Positions 11,120-22,325 of a stretch of DNA of 64,000 nt are shown here, one piece after another. A program made the translations under genes and the position numbers. Below the pieces are notes generated by a model, which had not been told where the DNA came from, searched no databases, and saw only the letters and a list, made by a program, of their open reading frames with translations. The DNA is from Viola odorata (taxonomy: Eukaryota > Streptophyta > Magnoliopsida > Malpighiales > Violaceae), in NCBI GenBank assembly GCA_963691705.1, contig OY829541.1, positions 41,991,661 through 42,055,660 on the forward strand, read 5' to 3'. Position 1 is the first letter of the stretch; the number at the start of each line of letters is the position of its first letter.

Positions 11120-11212
11120 ATGCGCTTTGCTTGCCTTGCTCGTTGCCCGATCACAAGTTTTTTCATAAAATTGTGTTCAAATGGGCCCCATTTGACAAAT
11201 CCCGGTGTTTTG
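11086..11212 (+). pseudogene. PPR protein gene, N-terminal coding fragment (left of copia)
   Basis: The reading frame that ends at 11212 joins in phase to the PPR frame at 15598 when the copia element and one TTTTG copy are removed. The join gives a continuous Cys/Phe/Lys-rich leader running into the PPR protein, consistent with an organelle-targeting presequence. No ATG is clear in this frame; one at 11120 is in another frame, so the true start is uncertain. This piece is interpreted as the 5' end of the same gene as 15598-16471. Confidence 0.5.
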
Positions 11213-11341
11213 TTTTAGAATGTATAGGTATTTATACTTGTATATGTATTGGTATAACTAGAGTAGTAAGTATAGAGTATATATAGGTGTGTATACATAT
11301 TGTATAATGTAAGAAACATTTTCTTCATTTGCTAAATCACA
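11213..11341 (+). repeat. Copia 5' LTR
   Basis: 129 bp ending GAATCACA-like (here AAATCACA). The first dinucleotide is TT instead of TG, a point change relative to the 3' LTR at 15464-15592. Confidence 0.9.
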
Positions 11342-11353
11342 TGGTAGCGGAGT
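11342..11353 (+). promoter_or_regulatory. Copia primer-binding site
   Basis: TGGTAGCGGAGT directly follows the 5' LTR and resembles TGGTATCAGAGC, the complement of the initiator tRNA-Met 3' end. The TRIM at 5161 carries the same altered core TGGTAGCGGAG. Confidence 0.75.
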
Positions 11354-11689
11354 AAAATTTGCTCTCAACTCCTCTCTGCTGTCTCTGCTTCGGTGAGCCA
11401 CTTCTCGGCATCTCTAGTTCTCACCACCCCCGTAGAAAGGAGTGGACGGACGTTGCGAGTTGGACGGTGGTAGTTTCGAGTCATTCCGATCAGTGACGCG
11501 CCGTCACTCTCCGTATTTGTCCGACTGCGTGGGGTGGGCTCGCCGGCGCGTGGAGGCGCGTGCCAGCTCCATTTTGGTCGCTTCTAGTTGGGTTTTGCTC
11601 GCCTTGAGGTTGTCGTCAACTCTGTGAAGTTTCGTGGTATTCCGAAACATTTACTATCTGAATTTTGCGTTATTCTGAAATTTCCCTTT

Positions 11690-11980
11690 TGTGCACTATT
11701 TGTTGTCACTGTTGCGACACTGTTCAAACACTATTTGGGTACTGTTTGGGGTACTGTTTGAGTACTATTTATGGTGCTGTTTGAGTACTATTTATGATGT
11801 TATCTGCTGCGTATTTTGCTACGTATTAGCTCCATATCTACTGGGTATTTCCTACATATCTGTTGCATATTTGCTTCATATTATTCAGTATTTGCTGCGT
11901 ATTTGCTGTGTATTTGCTGCACATTTACTCCGTATTTGCTGCACATCATTCGGTATTTGCTCTGTATTCATGATGAACTC
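11690..11980 (+). repeat. Degenerate tandem repeats in copia leader
   Basis: Runs of CTATTTGNGTACTGTTTG-like units pass into TGCTGCGTATTTGCTGTGTATT-like units. Period is variable, about 12-18 bp. Untranslated leader or the remains of gag. Confidence 0.65.
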
Positions 11981-12005
11981 TGCTAATTTTGTTTGAGTAC
12001 TTAGC

Positions 12006-12131
12006 TCTTCTTCTGGAAAGACCGTAACTATCTCTACAGATGAGTTTGCTAGATTCTCTCAGTATCTCTCCTCTTCTGGAAAAACCTTAACTATCTCTAC
12101 AGATGAGTTTGCTAGATTTTCTCAGTATCTG
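12006..12131 (+). repeat. Tandem duplication at the gag remnant
   Basis: A unit of about 63 bp (CTTCTGGAAAGACCGTAACT to CTCTCAGTATCT) occurs twice. It keeps the reading frame, encoding a repeated Ser/Thr-rich peptide with the core DEFARFSQYL. Confidence 0.8.
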
Positions 12132-12137
12132 CAATGT

Positions 12138-15100
12138 GTGAAGGCAACATCTGGTACTAGTTCAGTTGAGAGAGGTAAAGCTTGTCTTATTTCTGCTTCC
12201 AACCAGTGGGTTATTGATTCTGGTGTGAATGAGCACATGACAGGTAATCCCAATGTCTTCTCGAGCATCAAGAAAGTCACAACACCCACACCTGTTACTA
12301 TTGCAGATGGTACCACCTGTAATGTTGTGGGTTCTGGTACTGTCAACCCTACATCTACTATTACCATGTCATCTGTGCTTAGTTTACTAGAGTTGACATT
12401 TAATTTGATGTCTGTGAGTAAGCTAACTAAAGACCTGAATTGCTTCATCTCTTTCTTCCCTAATCACTGTTTATTTCAGGATATTGTGACAAAATAGGTC
12501 ATTGGCAGAGGACACGTATTTGGTGGTCTATACATTCTCGATTCATGGGTCCTAAAGCCAGTTGCATGTTTTAGTGCTACCTCTTTGTTTGAAGCTCACT
12601 ATCATTTAGGACATCCGTGTCTGCAGAACCTCAAGCAAGTGTATCCATAATTCAAGTCTGCTACTTCTCTTGATTGTGAATCTTGTCATTTTGCGAAGCA
12701 CCATCGCATTTCTTTGGGTCCACGGACTAATAGGTGTGCGGATTCGATGTTTCAATTGGTCCATTCTGATGTTTGGGGTCCATGCTCTATAACCTCTAAG
12801 CCAGGATTTCGATATTTTGTCACATTTGTGGATGATTACTCCAGAATGACTTGGGTATACTTTATGAATGAGGTATTTTCTCATTTTTGTGCCTTTTGTA
12901 CTGAAATTAAGACTCAGTATGGTATGTCTGTTCGCATTCTTAGGAGTGATAATGCTAAGGAATACATGTCAGAATCCTTTCGGAAATATATGGCTCAGCA
13001 TGGTATGTTGCATCAGTCTTCCTATGTTGATACCCCAGCTCAAAATGGTGTGGCAGAGAGAAAGAACAGACACCTTTTGGAAACTGCTCGTGCTCTTTTA
13101 TTTCAGAATAAGGTTCCTAAGCAATTTTGGGCTGACGCTGTTTCTACAACACGTTTCTTGATTAATTGTATGCCTTCTGCAGTTCTAGATGGTGGTATTC
13201 CATATTCAGCACTGCTTGATAGTGGTAAACTAGTATTCCCCATTGAGCCGAAGATTTTTGGTTGCACCTGCTATGTTTGTGATGTTCGTCCTCACATTAC
13301 GAAGTTAGACCCTAAGGCTTTAAAGTGTGTATTCTTGGGGTATTCTCGACTTCAAAAGGGGTACCGATGCTACTCTCCAGACCTTCAGAAATATCTAGTG
13401 TCCATTGATGTTGCCTTCTCATAACAGATACCGTTCTTCTCATCTCATCCTACTCCCACTCAACAGGATGAAGATGATGATGGTGATGATGACTAGCTTG
13501 TCTATCCCATCATCTCTCTTGGTATCTCTGAGCAGTCTTCTAGAGATGTTGTCCTACACCAGCCTACTTCATTGAGTCCTTCTTCTGGTATACTTGATCA
13601 GTCTTCTAGTGATACTGCTCTAGATCAGGCTAATTCTTCAGGTATTTCTGAGCATCCACCTATAGATATTGTTATGATTCAGTCTCCTGATCTCTCGATT
13701 ATGGGAAACCCACCTTGTAGTGATCCTCTAGTCCCTGCACCTCCACCAGAGCCCTCGGTATCTGCTCCCTTTGCTGATCTGGATCTACCCATCAGTCTTC
13801 GCAAAGGTAAACGACAATGCAAATCTGTTTATTCAATTGCCAACTTTGTCTCTTATGATAACTTATCTGGTTCGACACGTGCTTTGATTTCTTCTCTAGA
13901 CTTTGTTGTTGTTCCTAAAATAGTAAAGGAAGCATTGAGTCATTCTGGTTGGACGAATGCAATGCTTGAGGAGATTATAGCTTTGGATGATAATCAGACT
14001 TGAGATTTGGTGAATTTACCAAAGGAGAAGAAAGTTGTGGGGTGTAAATGGGTGTTTGCAGTCAAAGTCAATCCAGATGGATCTGTGGCCCGCCTTAAGG
14101 TACGACTTGTTGCCAAAGGATATGCTCAAACATATGGGGTGGATTACTCTGAGACTTTTTCTCCTGTGGCCAAATTATCCTCTATGAGGTTATTCATTTC
14201 TTTAGCCGCTTCCAAGAATTGACCCCTACATCAGTTGGACATCAAGAATGTCTTCCTTCATGGTGACCTACACGAGGAAGTCTATATGGAGCAACCACCT
14301 AGGTTTGTTGCTCAGGGGGAGTATGAGAAAGTTTGTCGTTTGAAGAAGGCTTTTTATGGTCTAAAATAGAGTCCTCGTGCCTGGTTTGGCAAGTTCAGTG
14401 AGGTAGTTTTAGAATTTGGCATGCAAAAGAGTCAGTGTGATCATTCAGTCTTTTATTGACAATCTGCTGCTGGTGTTATTTTGCTTGTTGTGTATGTGGA
14501 TGACATTATCATTATAGGAGATGACAGTGTCGGGATTTCTTCGCTCAAATATTTCTTGCATACCAAGTTTAATACGAAAGACTTGGATCAACTGAAATAC
14601 TTTCTAGGGATAGAAGTTTCCAGGAGCAACAAAGGTATCTTCTTATCTCAAAGAAAGTATGTTAAGTATGTTCTTGATCTTCTTACAGAAACAGGAAAGT
14701 TGGGAGCCAAGCCCTGTAGTACACCTATGGCTTCTAATGTCCATCTCACGAAAGATGATGGTGACCCGTTTGATGAACTTGAGAAGTATAGGAGATTAGT
14801 TGGGAAACTAAACTATCTCACAGTGACACGTCCTGACATCACCTTTGCGGTTAGTGTTGTCAGTCAGTTCACGTCTGCTCCAACAGATAAACATTGGGAA
14901 ACTCTGGAGCATATCTTGTGATATCTGTAAGGGGCACCTGGTCTCGGGATCCTATATAGTAACCATGGTCACAACCATGTTGAGTGTTTTGCAGATGCGG
15001 ATTGGGCCAGGTCGAAGATTGATAGAAGATCAATAACCGGCTATTGTGTCTTTGTTGGTGGGAATCTGATCTCATAGAGAAGCAAGAAGCAAAATGTGGT

Positions 15101-15455
15101 GTCGTGATATAGTGCAGAGTCTGAATACAGAGCAATGGCATAATCATCCTGTGAGATTTTATGGATGCGGCAACTTCTAGCTGAAATTGGTATAGAACAT
15201 TCATCACCTTCAAAACTCTGGTGTGATAATCAAGCTGCTCTTCACATTGCTGCAAATCCTATCTATCATGAGAGGACTAAACACATTGAAGTAGATTGTC
15301 ACTTCATTAGTGAGAAAATTCAGGAAAATCTCATTTATACAGTACGTGAAGACAGGTGAACAATTGGGTGATCTCTTCACGAAAACTCTTCCAGGTCCTC
15401 GAGTGAATTACCTTTGTAACAAACTGGGCATGATTAATATCTATGCTCCAGCTTG
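12138..15455 (+). pseudogene. Copia polyprotein (protease-integrase-RT-RNase H), stop-ridden
   Basis: One frame carries the whole polyprotein. Protease has the core VIDSGVNEH near 12210. Integrase has an HHCC region (12598-12700), HSDVWGP, DNAKEY and the TPAQNGVAERKN segment supplying D, D and E. RT includes KGYAQ and the catalytic YVDD at 14493-14504. RNase H shows DADWA near 14995 and LWCDNQAA near 15220. In-frame stops lie at 12495, 12648, 13422, 13494, 14001, 14220, 14367, 14457, 14919, 14928, 15075, 15105 and 15141, and one frameshift near 15340. At least ten stops are Gln, Arg(CGA) or Trp codons changed by a single transition. Gag is missing apart from a short N-terminal stub. Confidence 0.9.
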
Positions 15456-15463
15456 AGGGGGAG
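15454..15463 (+). promoter_or_regulatory. Copia polypurine tract
   Basis: TGAGGGGGAG immediately precedes the 3' LTR and would prime plus-strand DNA synthesis. Confidence 0.85.
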
Positions 15464-15592
15464 TGTTAGAATGTATAAGTATTTATACTTGTATATGTAT
15501 TGGTATAACTAGAGTAGTAAGTATAGAGTATATATAGGTGTGTATACCTATTGTATAATGTAAGAAACATTTTCTTCATTTGCTGAATCACA
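15464..15592 (+). repeat. Copia 3' LTR
   Basis: 129 bp, TGTTAGAATG to GAATCACA, four differences from the 5' LTR. Confidence 0.95.
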
Positions 15593-15597
15593 TTTTG

Positions 15598-16471
15598 CTT
15601 CACTGAACCAAGGTTTGCATCAGCGGAGGCAGATGCCTAAACCTACTAGAGTTGAAATTGAAGTGAAAGAAGAGACGGTTGGTTTTCTGAAGAAATCCAG
15701 TGAAGGGATTTGTAGTCAGATTGAGGAGTTAGTGTTGTCTGGTAGCTTTAAAGAGGCGCTTGATCTGTTTGAGATGTTTGAGATTGAAGGTGGGATTGAT
15801 GTTGGGAGTAGTACTTTTGACGCGTTAGTGAACACATGTATAGGATTACGATGGATCAGACGAGCTAAGAGGGTGTTTAATTATATGGTCAGTAATGGGT
15901 TTGAATTCAATTTGTATACGAGGAATAGAGTGTTGCTTATGTATGTAAAATGTGGGATGATGATTGATGCACGGAAAATGTTTTGATGAATTGAGTGAGA
16001 GGAATTTGGTTTCATAGGTTATAATGATTTCGGGTCTTGTAGATGTAGGGAGTTACGTGGAGGCATTTAAGTTGTTTTTGACTTTCTGGGATGAGGAGTC
16101 TGATGAATGTGGTTCCCATATGCTTGCGATGGTGATTCAGGCATCTGCTTGGCTGGGATTAAAATCTGCAGGAATGTAGTTACATCCTTGTGCTCTGAAG
16201 ACGGGGAGATTGGCATTGAAGATGCTCATTTTGTATTTAATGCAATGTAAGAGAAGACCATAGTGGGATGGAATACTATTATTGCAAGATATGCTCTTAA
16301 TGGCTATAGTGACGAAGCTTTGAATTTTTTTTATAAGATACGTGATTCTGGTGTTAGACTGGATCATTTTACGTTTTCTATGATTGTAAGAGTATGTGCA
16401 AGGTTGGCTCGGTGGAAAACGCTAAGCAAGCTCATGCTGCTCTGATTCGTCATGGTTACGGGAAGGATATA
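15598..16471 (+). pseudogene. Pentatricopeptide-repeat (PPR) protein gene, PLS class, truncated
   Basis: The frame from 15598 encodes a leader then successive PPR helices: an EALDLFEMFE repeat, TFDALVNTC, RAKRVFNYMVSNGFEFN and the NRVLLMYVKCG and DARKMF motifs typical of plant PLS-type organelle RNA-editing or RNA-binding proteins. The pattern is like that of Arabidopsis At5g50390-type proteins (from memory, not checked). The frame is broken by a frameshift near 15982, a TGG-to-TAG stop near 16015 and others. Later pieces (about 16263-16445) still encode TIIARYALNGYSDEALNF and an ARLARW repeat in shifted frames. It is cut off at 16471 by the LTR of gypsy D, so the C-terminal half is not seen. 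The copia insertion splits the N-terminus. Confidence 0.85.
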
Positions 16472-17303
16472 TGATACGATCTTGCTTGCGTAAAAAAGAT
16501 AGAGCCGATGGATCTAGTACTTGTTGGGAGGTTGGCGTTGGAATGGACTAATAGATGATATTAGACGATTTTCGGAGAGATAAGTGCAGCGGAAATGATG
16601 GAGGAAAGTTGAAGGTGTGAAGGGGAAAAGACTTGTATTTAACTTGCTAGATGGAGAAAACCCTCCTTACAACTTGGTAAAGCAATCTTTCTATGTCAAC
16701 CAACAAGGATCTCAAACCTAGCTTGACCCTCTCATCAACAAGGATGAGCAACCCAAGATTTAGGAAAGATAGAGGATAAATTGGTTCTAAGAACCCTAAT
16801 TGCTAAGCTAAGTTAATTGGCCTTAGATGAATATATCATTCAAATCAAAGACAAGGACTAAATGAGTCTATCTACTCATATTTATAGTTAGACCATTTTT
16901 AAGGGAAACTCCCTAAAATACCCTTAGATAAAGGGCCTTTAAAGGCTTGGACGAGCTGATGGAATTGGGTAGAAGTGTCAAAGAAACAATCACTAGTGGT
17001 ATGCCGCTAAGGAGCTAGCGGCATGGTCACTCTCCATTTCGCTCATTGGCGGCATGCCGCTAGTGGCTTAGTGGCATGTTGCTAACCACTGTCTTGTGAG
17101 CACCTTGGACTTCCTCGCCCGCCAAATAAGATGCGATCTTCAAGGACTTGAAAGGTGTCGAGGTGAGCACGTTAGCGTGCACGTAAGTCACCTAATTCTC
17201 ACGGGTCTTCAAGTTCCCTTCCTCGTCCCTTAGCGCCTTCAAAAGTAAGGCTTCCATGCCTTTGCTCCGAGTAAGATAGCGATGAGTACCCGTGCTCGTA
17301 TCA
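16472..17303 (-). repeat. Gypsy D 3' LTR
   Basis: 832 bp. On the minus strand it begins TGATACGAGCACGGG and ends GCAAGATCGTATCA. A TATA box (ACTATAAATATGAG on minus) lies at about 16878-16887. Upstream of it, 17003-17085 holds palindromic TAGCGGCATGCCGC-type motifs. The pol frame runs about 110 bp into the LTR before its stop at 17192. Confidence 0.85.
17003..17085. repeat. Palindrome cluster in gypsy D U3
   Basis: GCCGCTAAGGAGCTAGCGGC and GGCGGCATGCCGCTAG, plus weaker copies. Inverted motifs 115-205 bp upstream of the LTR TATA box. Confidence 0.65.
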
Positions 17304-18327
17304 TCCCCTCCCCCTTTGAGGAGATTCATCCTTGAATCTATGGGTTTGCCATCGGCAAGGTCCTTGGCCGCATGCTCCCTATCTTCACCTATAAAATAAG
17401 GAGACAAGTCATTAATATTGAAAGTAGGATTAATATTGCCAAAAGAAGAAGGGAGATCAACGCAATAGGCATTGTTGTTAATTTTCTCCACAATGAGAAA
17501 TGGACCATCTCCGTGCTGACTAAGCTTGTCCTTGCAGTGATGGGAAAATCTATCCTTCCTTAGGTGAAGCCATACCCAATCGCCTACTTCAAAGGATTTG
17601 ATGCGGCGGCCAGAGTTCTTTTTATCCATCACTCGTGTGTTCACCTTCTCCATGCGTTCCTTGGCCCTCTCATGCAATTGCTTCACCGGGGTTGCCTTCT
17701 TGTCACCATCTAAAATTTCAAGGTCATTCAAAGGTAATGGCAACAAGTCTATGGGGGTGAGGGGGGTTAAACCCATAGACAAGCTCAAACGGAGAGAAAC
17801 GAGTAGAAGAATGCATGGTACGATTATACACAAATTCAATGAATGGAATACAATCATTCCAAGACTTAGCATACTTTTGAACCATGACACGCAACATTGT
17901 TCCCAATGTTCTATTGACAACTTCGGTTTGGCCATCCGTTTGAGGATGAAAAGAGGTAGAAAATAATAGTTTTGTGCCAAGTTTAGCCCACAAGACACGC
18001 CAAAAGTGACTAAGAAATTTGGTATCTCTATCACTAACGATAGTCCTAGGCATGCTATGAAGTCTAACAATTTTGTGGAAAATGAGACGTGCAATGTACA
18101 ATGCATCATTAGTAATGTGGCATGGAATGAAATGAGCCATTTTAGAAAACCTATCCACCACTACAAATAATGAATCTTTACCTATTTTGGTCCGCGGAAG
18201 GCCAATCACAAAATCCATGGAAATGTCACACCAAGGATGAGAAGCAACGGGTAAGGCGTATAAAGACCATGATCCAAACACTTAGACTTAGTACGTTTGC
18301 AAGCAATGCATTGAGCAACAAAATAAG
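17192..18327 (-). pseudogene. Gypsy D integrase core and C-terminal region
   Basis: The frame contains [16 protein letters not shown] (first Asp), [14 protein letters not shown] (second Asp) and [16 protein letters not shown] (Glu), the full D,D-E triad, followed by the GDWVWLHLRKDRF and GDGPFLIVEKINNNAY segments of the C-terminal domain. A frameshift separates the core frame (17724-18281) from the C-terminal frame (17192-18109). The N-terminal zinc-binding part lies beyond the nested LTR and joins exactly once one ATAAG copy is removed. Confidence 0.85.
17304..17319 (-). promoter_or_regulatory. Gypsy D polypurine tract
   Basis: Minus strand reads AAAGGGGGAGGGGA directly before the LTR. Confidence 0.85.
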
Positions 18328-21300
18328 TGTCGCACCCCCTTTTTCGTTGAAAACGAGTTTAGGATCGGGACGGGCCATAATGATAGACAAGCGTTGGACT
18401 CATCTTAACATCATGCAAAATGAAGTCGCCACCCTAATTTTCTAAGGTTTAGGGAACCTAATCGATGGCATAAAAATAAACAAACTAAGGCACAATGGTC
18501 TAAACCAAAAAACGATGGTTCGAGGTCGTATTATGGACTTAGGAAGGTGTTAGGCACCCAAGTCACATCCTAAAAAGGTTACCGGTATGCGAGGTGTTTT
18601 AAAATATTCTGAACATGTAATTTGGCCCTCTAAGGTGACGTTACATCTTAGCATTGGGTCATGTTATTTCCGTTTGGGGGGTTCGAGGGATGGGGTTACC
18701 ATTTTGTCTCGATGCTAGAGCGGACGCTCCCCCTTATCATCGGGCCATGCATGACTTAGTTGCTACGTGATCTATCATGGTTGAAACTAGCAAAGTACAT
18801 TTTATGAGTGCACATAGGGTTGGCATGGCCTTTGGAGCCATCATGCGTAGCATTTAGTAAAGAAAAACAATTAATCTCACGGTATAAAAGACAAGTGTTG
18901 TAAACATGGTATGCATGTGAGATTGATTTTATTTAATAGTAGTTCTATATGTCATGCCTACGCGTAGGGTGGTTCTAACGCCTACTAGGGTGTCATGCTT
19001 TCGATACGATCAAGGCTTTGGACCTTTGTGTGATCATACAAGGAAACGTTTAAGGTAAGCTTACCTTTTGGATGAACCCTGATCGATCCATCTCTTCAAA
19101 ACCGTTGTTAATGACAATTGACATAAATACGTAGATATAAACAAGCATACACGATTTTTAACTACTTAACTAATTATTACAAACCACAATTCATAATAAC
19201 ACTACTTAAGTAATTATTACAAACCACAATTCATAATAAAACTACTTATATAATTATTACAAATTGGAGGTCGGAATAGCTAAACTATTACACCAAGTGA
19301 AATAATTAATTAAAGCTCTCACTAATTATTACAACGATTTAGATGGATAACTAAAAACAAACAAGTTGATAACGAGTAATTAACTTATTACAACAAGTTC
19401 AACAATTAATTATTACAACAAGTGCGATTAAAAGTGGTGGGCAATTGATTATCACATACGAATGCATGAAAATAAGGCTTACCATTCTAATGGGCCAGGC
19501 TGGGCCCACACTTGGATTCCTAATTTGGGACACTATGCATGCAAATATCTTTTGAGGAAATCATTTAAATTAAAGGAAAGAAAGGTAAAAACGCACTTTT
19601 CGGTTGAAGGTTCGAAACTTATCCTACAAAATGAAAGTGTTAGTACGAACTTAAAAATAATAAATAATAAAAGCGCATACACCATTTATTTCATACGAGC
19701 GGTCATAAAAACAAATAAACATCATGTGAGCATTGCACGATTTTTACAACGAAATTGGCACGACACATAGCAAATAAAACATCGTGTAAAACTTGCAATT
19801 TAAAATTCATGATAAATTACATGGTATAAACTAAATAAAACCTCATACCTGGTGTAAAATAAATAAATACCTCATACATGTCATACAATTGATTTCAAAC
19901 AAATTAAGCATGTAAAAAAAAACATACGAGCAATTTAAATAAGTTAACGAAAATTAATCGAACGGGATCATAGGAAAACTAAAATAAAAACCAACTAAAG
20001 GACATATGGGCTTGGCTTGTCAGCAATTAAAACAAGGAAGGGACGGGCTGAAGCCCGTCACCTTCTTCTTCTTCGCCACGCAAGAACAGCAACTGCTGTT
20101 CTTCTTCTTCACGTCGCCGGCCACCATGGCCGGCGACTCAAGCTTTCAAACCAACATGCCTAGCGCCCTAAACTGACCAGAAATACCACACACCATGACA
20201 GCAATAAAACCCTCCAAAAACAGTAGGTAAATAGCAAGCAAAACAGAAGGAAAAGACGCATGCGATTCTTTCGGAAAAAAAGGAAGCAACAGCGGACAAT
20301 AACAACAAGATTCAACACAGAAATGCCTCCTAACGGGCAGGGAAGTAGCATGACTATCCTACGAATAAAACCTCTCAAGAAATAGATCAAACCGTCCATC
20401 AACCATAAGCAATTTCAACATGGAAAATTAATACGCATTAATGTCCATAATTCGTGATTAATTAATTCGAGCAGTAGACATTTAAATTGGAGCAAGAACA
20501 TACAATATAACTTGATAACAAAGCATTTAAAACAAGTTTAGGCCATTAATTCAGTTTATGCATGCGTAAACGAAAATTGCCAAGAGAGAGGTTAGAGAGA
20601 GAGAGCTTGGAAAACTTACCTTCTTTGTTTTCCTTCGCTTGGTCTGAAGTTGATGATGAGTAGGTGCGACAACCCGTCCCCGCGCGATGGTGAAGAGCCT
20701 TTCTATTTATAGGACGAAAGGCGTGGTAGAAACGAGCGTACGTCCGCGTGAGCTCGAGCTTCGACCGTGAGTGGAAAAGAAAGCAAGCACTCCGGCGTGG
20801 TCCTCCAAGCCTGTGTTCTGTGTCAATAATATAAGGGGAACAATGATAATTCGTGTCGGCCAGGCCGCTGGAGGACCAATCACGAAGAGGGAAAACAAAA
20901 CATGCATTAAAATGCATTAATTCCCATACGAACGGAATATTTTGGTACGAGCGAAAACGCTCAAGAATGAAAATAAATCCGAACCGAGGGAACCGAAGTG
21001 TGCAGAAAAATAAGACGAGAAAAGTAAAATACAGTGAAAATATACGAAAGTTGTTTCGACGCATGTATTTTCTCCTTCGGAAACAACAAAACGTTCACGC
21101 GTAAAATAAATGTCCTTACGACAAAAATTGAACGAAACTGAACGCGGTGGCGTGAAAGAGAAAATTAACACGTAATTATCAATTAAAGAAATAACGCGTT
21201 CAAACCTCGGTCCGAGAAAACTTACTCGAGACCGAGGGAAGTTCGCGAAAAGACAGTTAAAAGTACGAAAAATTAAAAAAGCGCGAAATGACCAGAAAAT

Positions 21301-21415
21301 TTAAACAAACCAGCCTAGGACCAAGAATCGACAGAAATTTGATCTAGACAAGCTAATGAGTGGCAAAAACGTAAAGGTTGTGATAGAAAGTCAAAAATCG
21401 GGTAGCAACAATAAG
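18323..21415 (-). mobile_element. Solo LTR of a large gypsy (Ogre/Tat-like) element
   Basis: 18328-21410 (3083 bp) is flanked by ATAAG (18323-18327 and 21411-21415). On the minus strand it runs TGTTGCTACCCGATTTTTGAC to AAAAAGGGGGTGCGACA. The orientation is fixed by a second copy at 33853-35894 that is followed by a primer site. A minus-strand TATAAATA box sits at about 20701-20709. No pol is present, so this is the product of LTR-LTR recombination. Most of the length is non-coding; several short frames are not credible. Confidence 0.85.
19155..19268. repeat. Tandem repeat of about 48 bp inside the solo LTR
   Basis: ACTACTTAA(C/G)TAATTATTACAAACCACAATTCATAATAA-type unit, a little over two copies. 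Confidence 0.75.
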
Positions 21416-22094
21416 CAACATCCCATTTCATTTTAGGCCAAAGAAAATGTTCTCTAAGTGTGCTAAGTGTTTTGTCAATGCCAAAATGTCCCATTAACCC
21501 ACCGCCGTATGCTTCCTTAACAAGAAGTTCCCTAGTGTTTCACTTAGGTATGCACAATTTACCCTTGCAAAATAGAAAATCATCATGCACTGTGAATATT
21601 TCAAGAGATATATGTAGATAAGAAAGATACACATCTTTAAAGTCATCATCATGTGCATACAAAGAGGGTAAATGAGCAAAACCTAGGAAACGAGTGTGGA
21701 GGGAGTTAAGAAGGGTATACCTTCGTGAGAGAGCATCCGTCACAATATTTTCTTTGCCCTTCATGTATTTGATGTGGTATGGGAAGCGCTCGATAAATTC
21801 CATCCAAGAGGCATGGCACTTGTTGAGCTTCCTTTGACCCTTCAAATACTTAAGGCTAAGATTGTCCGTGCGGACTACAAATTTTTTCGGCAAGAGGTAA
21901 TACTCCCACACATCAAGGGTATGGACAAGCGCATAGAGTTCATGATCATAGGTGCAATAATTGAGTTGTGGCCCCTTCAATTTCTCACTAAAATAAGCCA
22001 CGAGGCGCTTATCTTGCATCAACATCGCTCCAATGGCAATTCCACTAGCATCACATTGTACTTCGAAAGTCTTATCAAAATTTGGCAAGGACAA
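21416..22094 (-). pseudogene. Gypsy D RNase H and integrase zinc-binding region
   Basis: Starts with [13 protein letters not shown], continues [23 protein letters not shown] and [11 protein letters not shown] (RNase H), then a [10 protein letters not shown] tether and the start of the integrase. Its last codons (KWDVAYFVAQCIACKR after joining across the solo LTR) form the Cys pair of the H2C2 zinc finger. The frame has a stop at 21540 and a frameshift after it. Confidence 0.85.
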
Positions 22095-22260
22095 TACGGG
22101 GCTAACACTCGAATCATCACCTCAGCTCAACTCCTCTTCCTTATCTTCACTTACCACTTCCCCACTATCACGAATCAAAATAACTTTCCGATTAGGGCAT
22201 TCAGCCCGTATATGCCCTTTACTCCACATTTAAAGTATTCGATGGACCGAGAAGGGGTGT
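22095..22260 (-). pseudogene. Gypsy D gag zinc-knuckle fragment fused to RNase H
   Basis: The minus strand encodes a CGVKGHIRAECPNRK zinc knuckle (first Cys of the CCHC set lost or shifted) and an acidic tail. It is followed directly by RNase H, so protease and the RT palm are deleted between 22095 and about 22100. Confidence 0.65.
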
Positions 22261-22325
22261 GAGTGTTAGAAATTGTGTTTGGAGTAGATTTAGGTGTAAT
22301 GGCCGAATGTGGTTTGGTGCTTGGG

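Larger units (their letters stand above)
11208..15597 (+). mobile_element. Ty1/copia LTR retrotransposon, decayed, inserted in the PPR gene
   Basis: Element 11213-15592 (4380 bp) has 129-bp LTRs and is flanked by TTTTG at 11208-11212 and 15593-15597. Order is 5' LTR, a tRNA-Met-type primer site, a leader with degenerate repeats, a nearly absent gag, then protease, integrase, reverse transcriptase and RNase H. That domain order defines copia. The LTRs differ at four of 129 positions. Thirteen in-frame stops leave it unable to make its proteins. Confidence 0.95.
16472..22325 (-). mobile_element. Ty3/gypsy retrotransposon D, minus strand, partial and nested
   Basis: Reading on the minus strand from high to low coordinates: a gag zinc-knuckle fragment (22095-22260), RNase H and integrase start (21416-22094), a nested solo LTR (18328-21410), integrase core and C-terminus (17192-18327), polypurine tract, then the 3' LTR (16472-17303). 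RNase H before integrase marks gypsy. Protease and most of RT are missing. The 5' end is removed where element A copy 1 begins (22326). It sits in the PPR pseudogene; the 5 bases before the LTR are ATATA, but the matching copy is outside the window. Confidence 0.85.

Noticed and set aside
20040..20125. GC-rich GCCGGCCACCATGGCCGGC start-like context in the solo LTR
   Set aside because: Palindromic and inside the LTR; the frame after it closes quickly. Partly kept in the second copy but without an ORF.
20546..21171. 172-codon minus-strand frame in the solo LTR
   Set aside because: Not conserved in the second LTR copy at 35289-35600 and without domain features.
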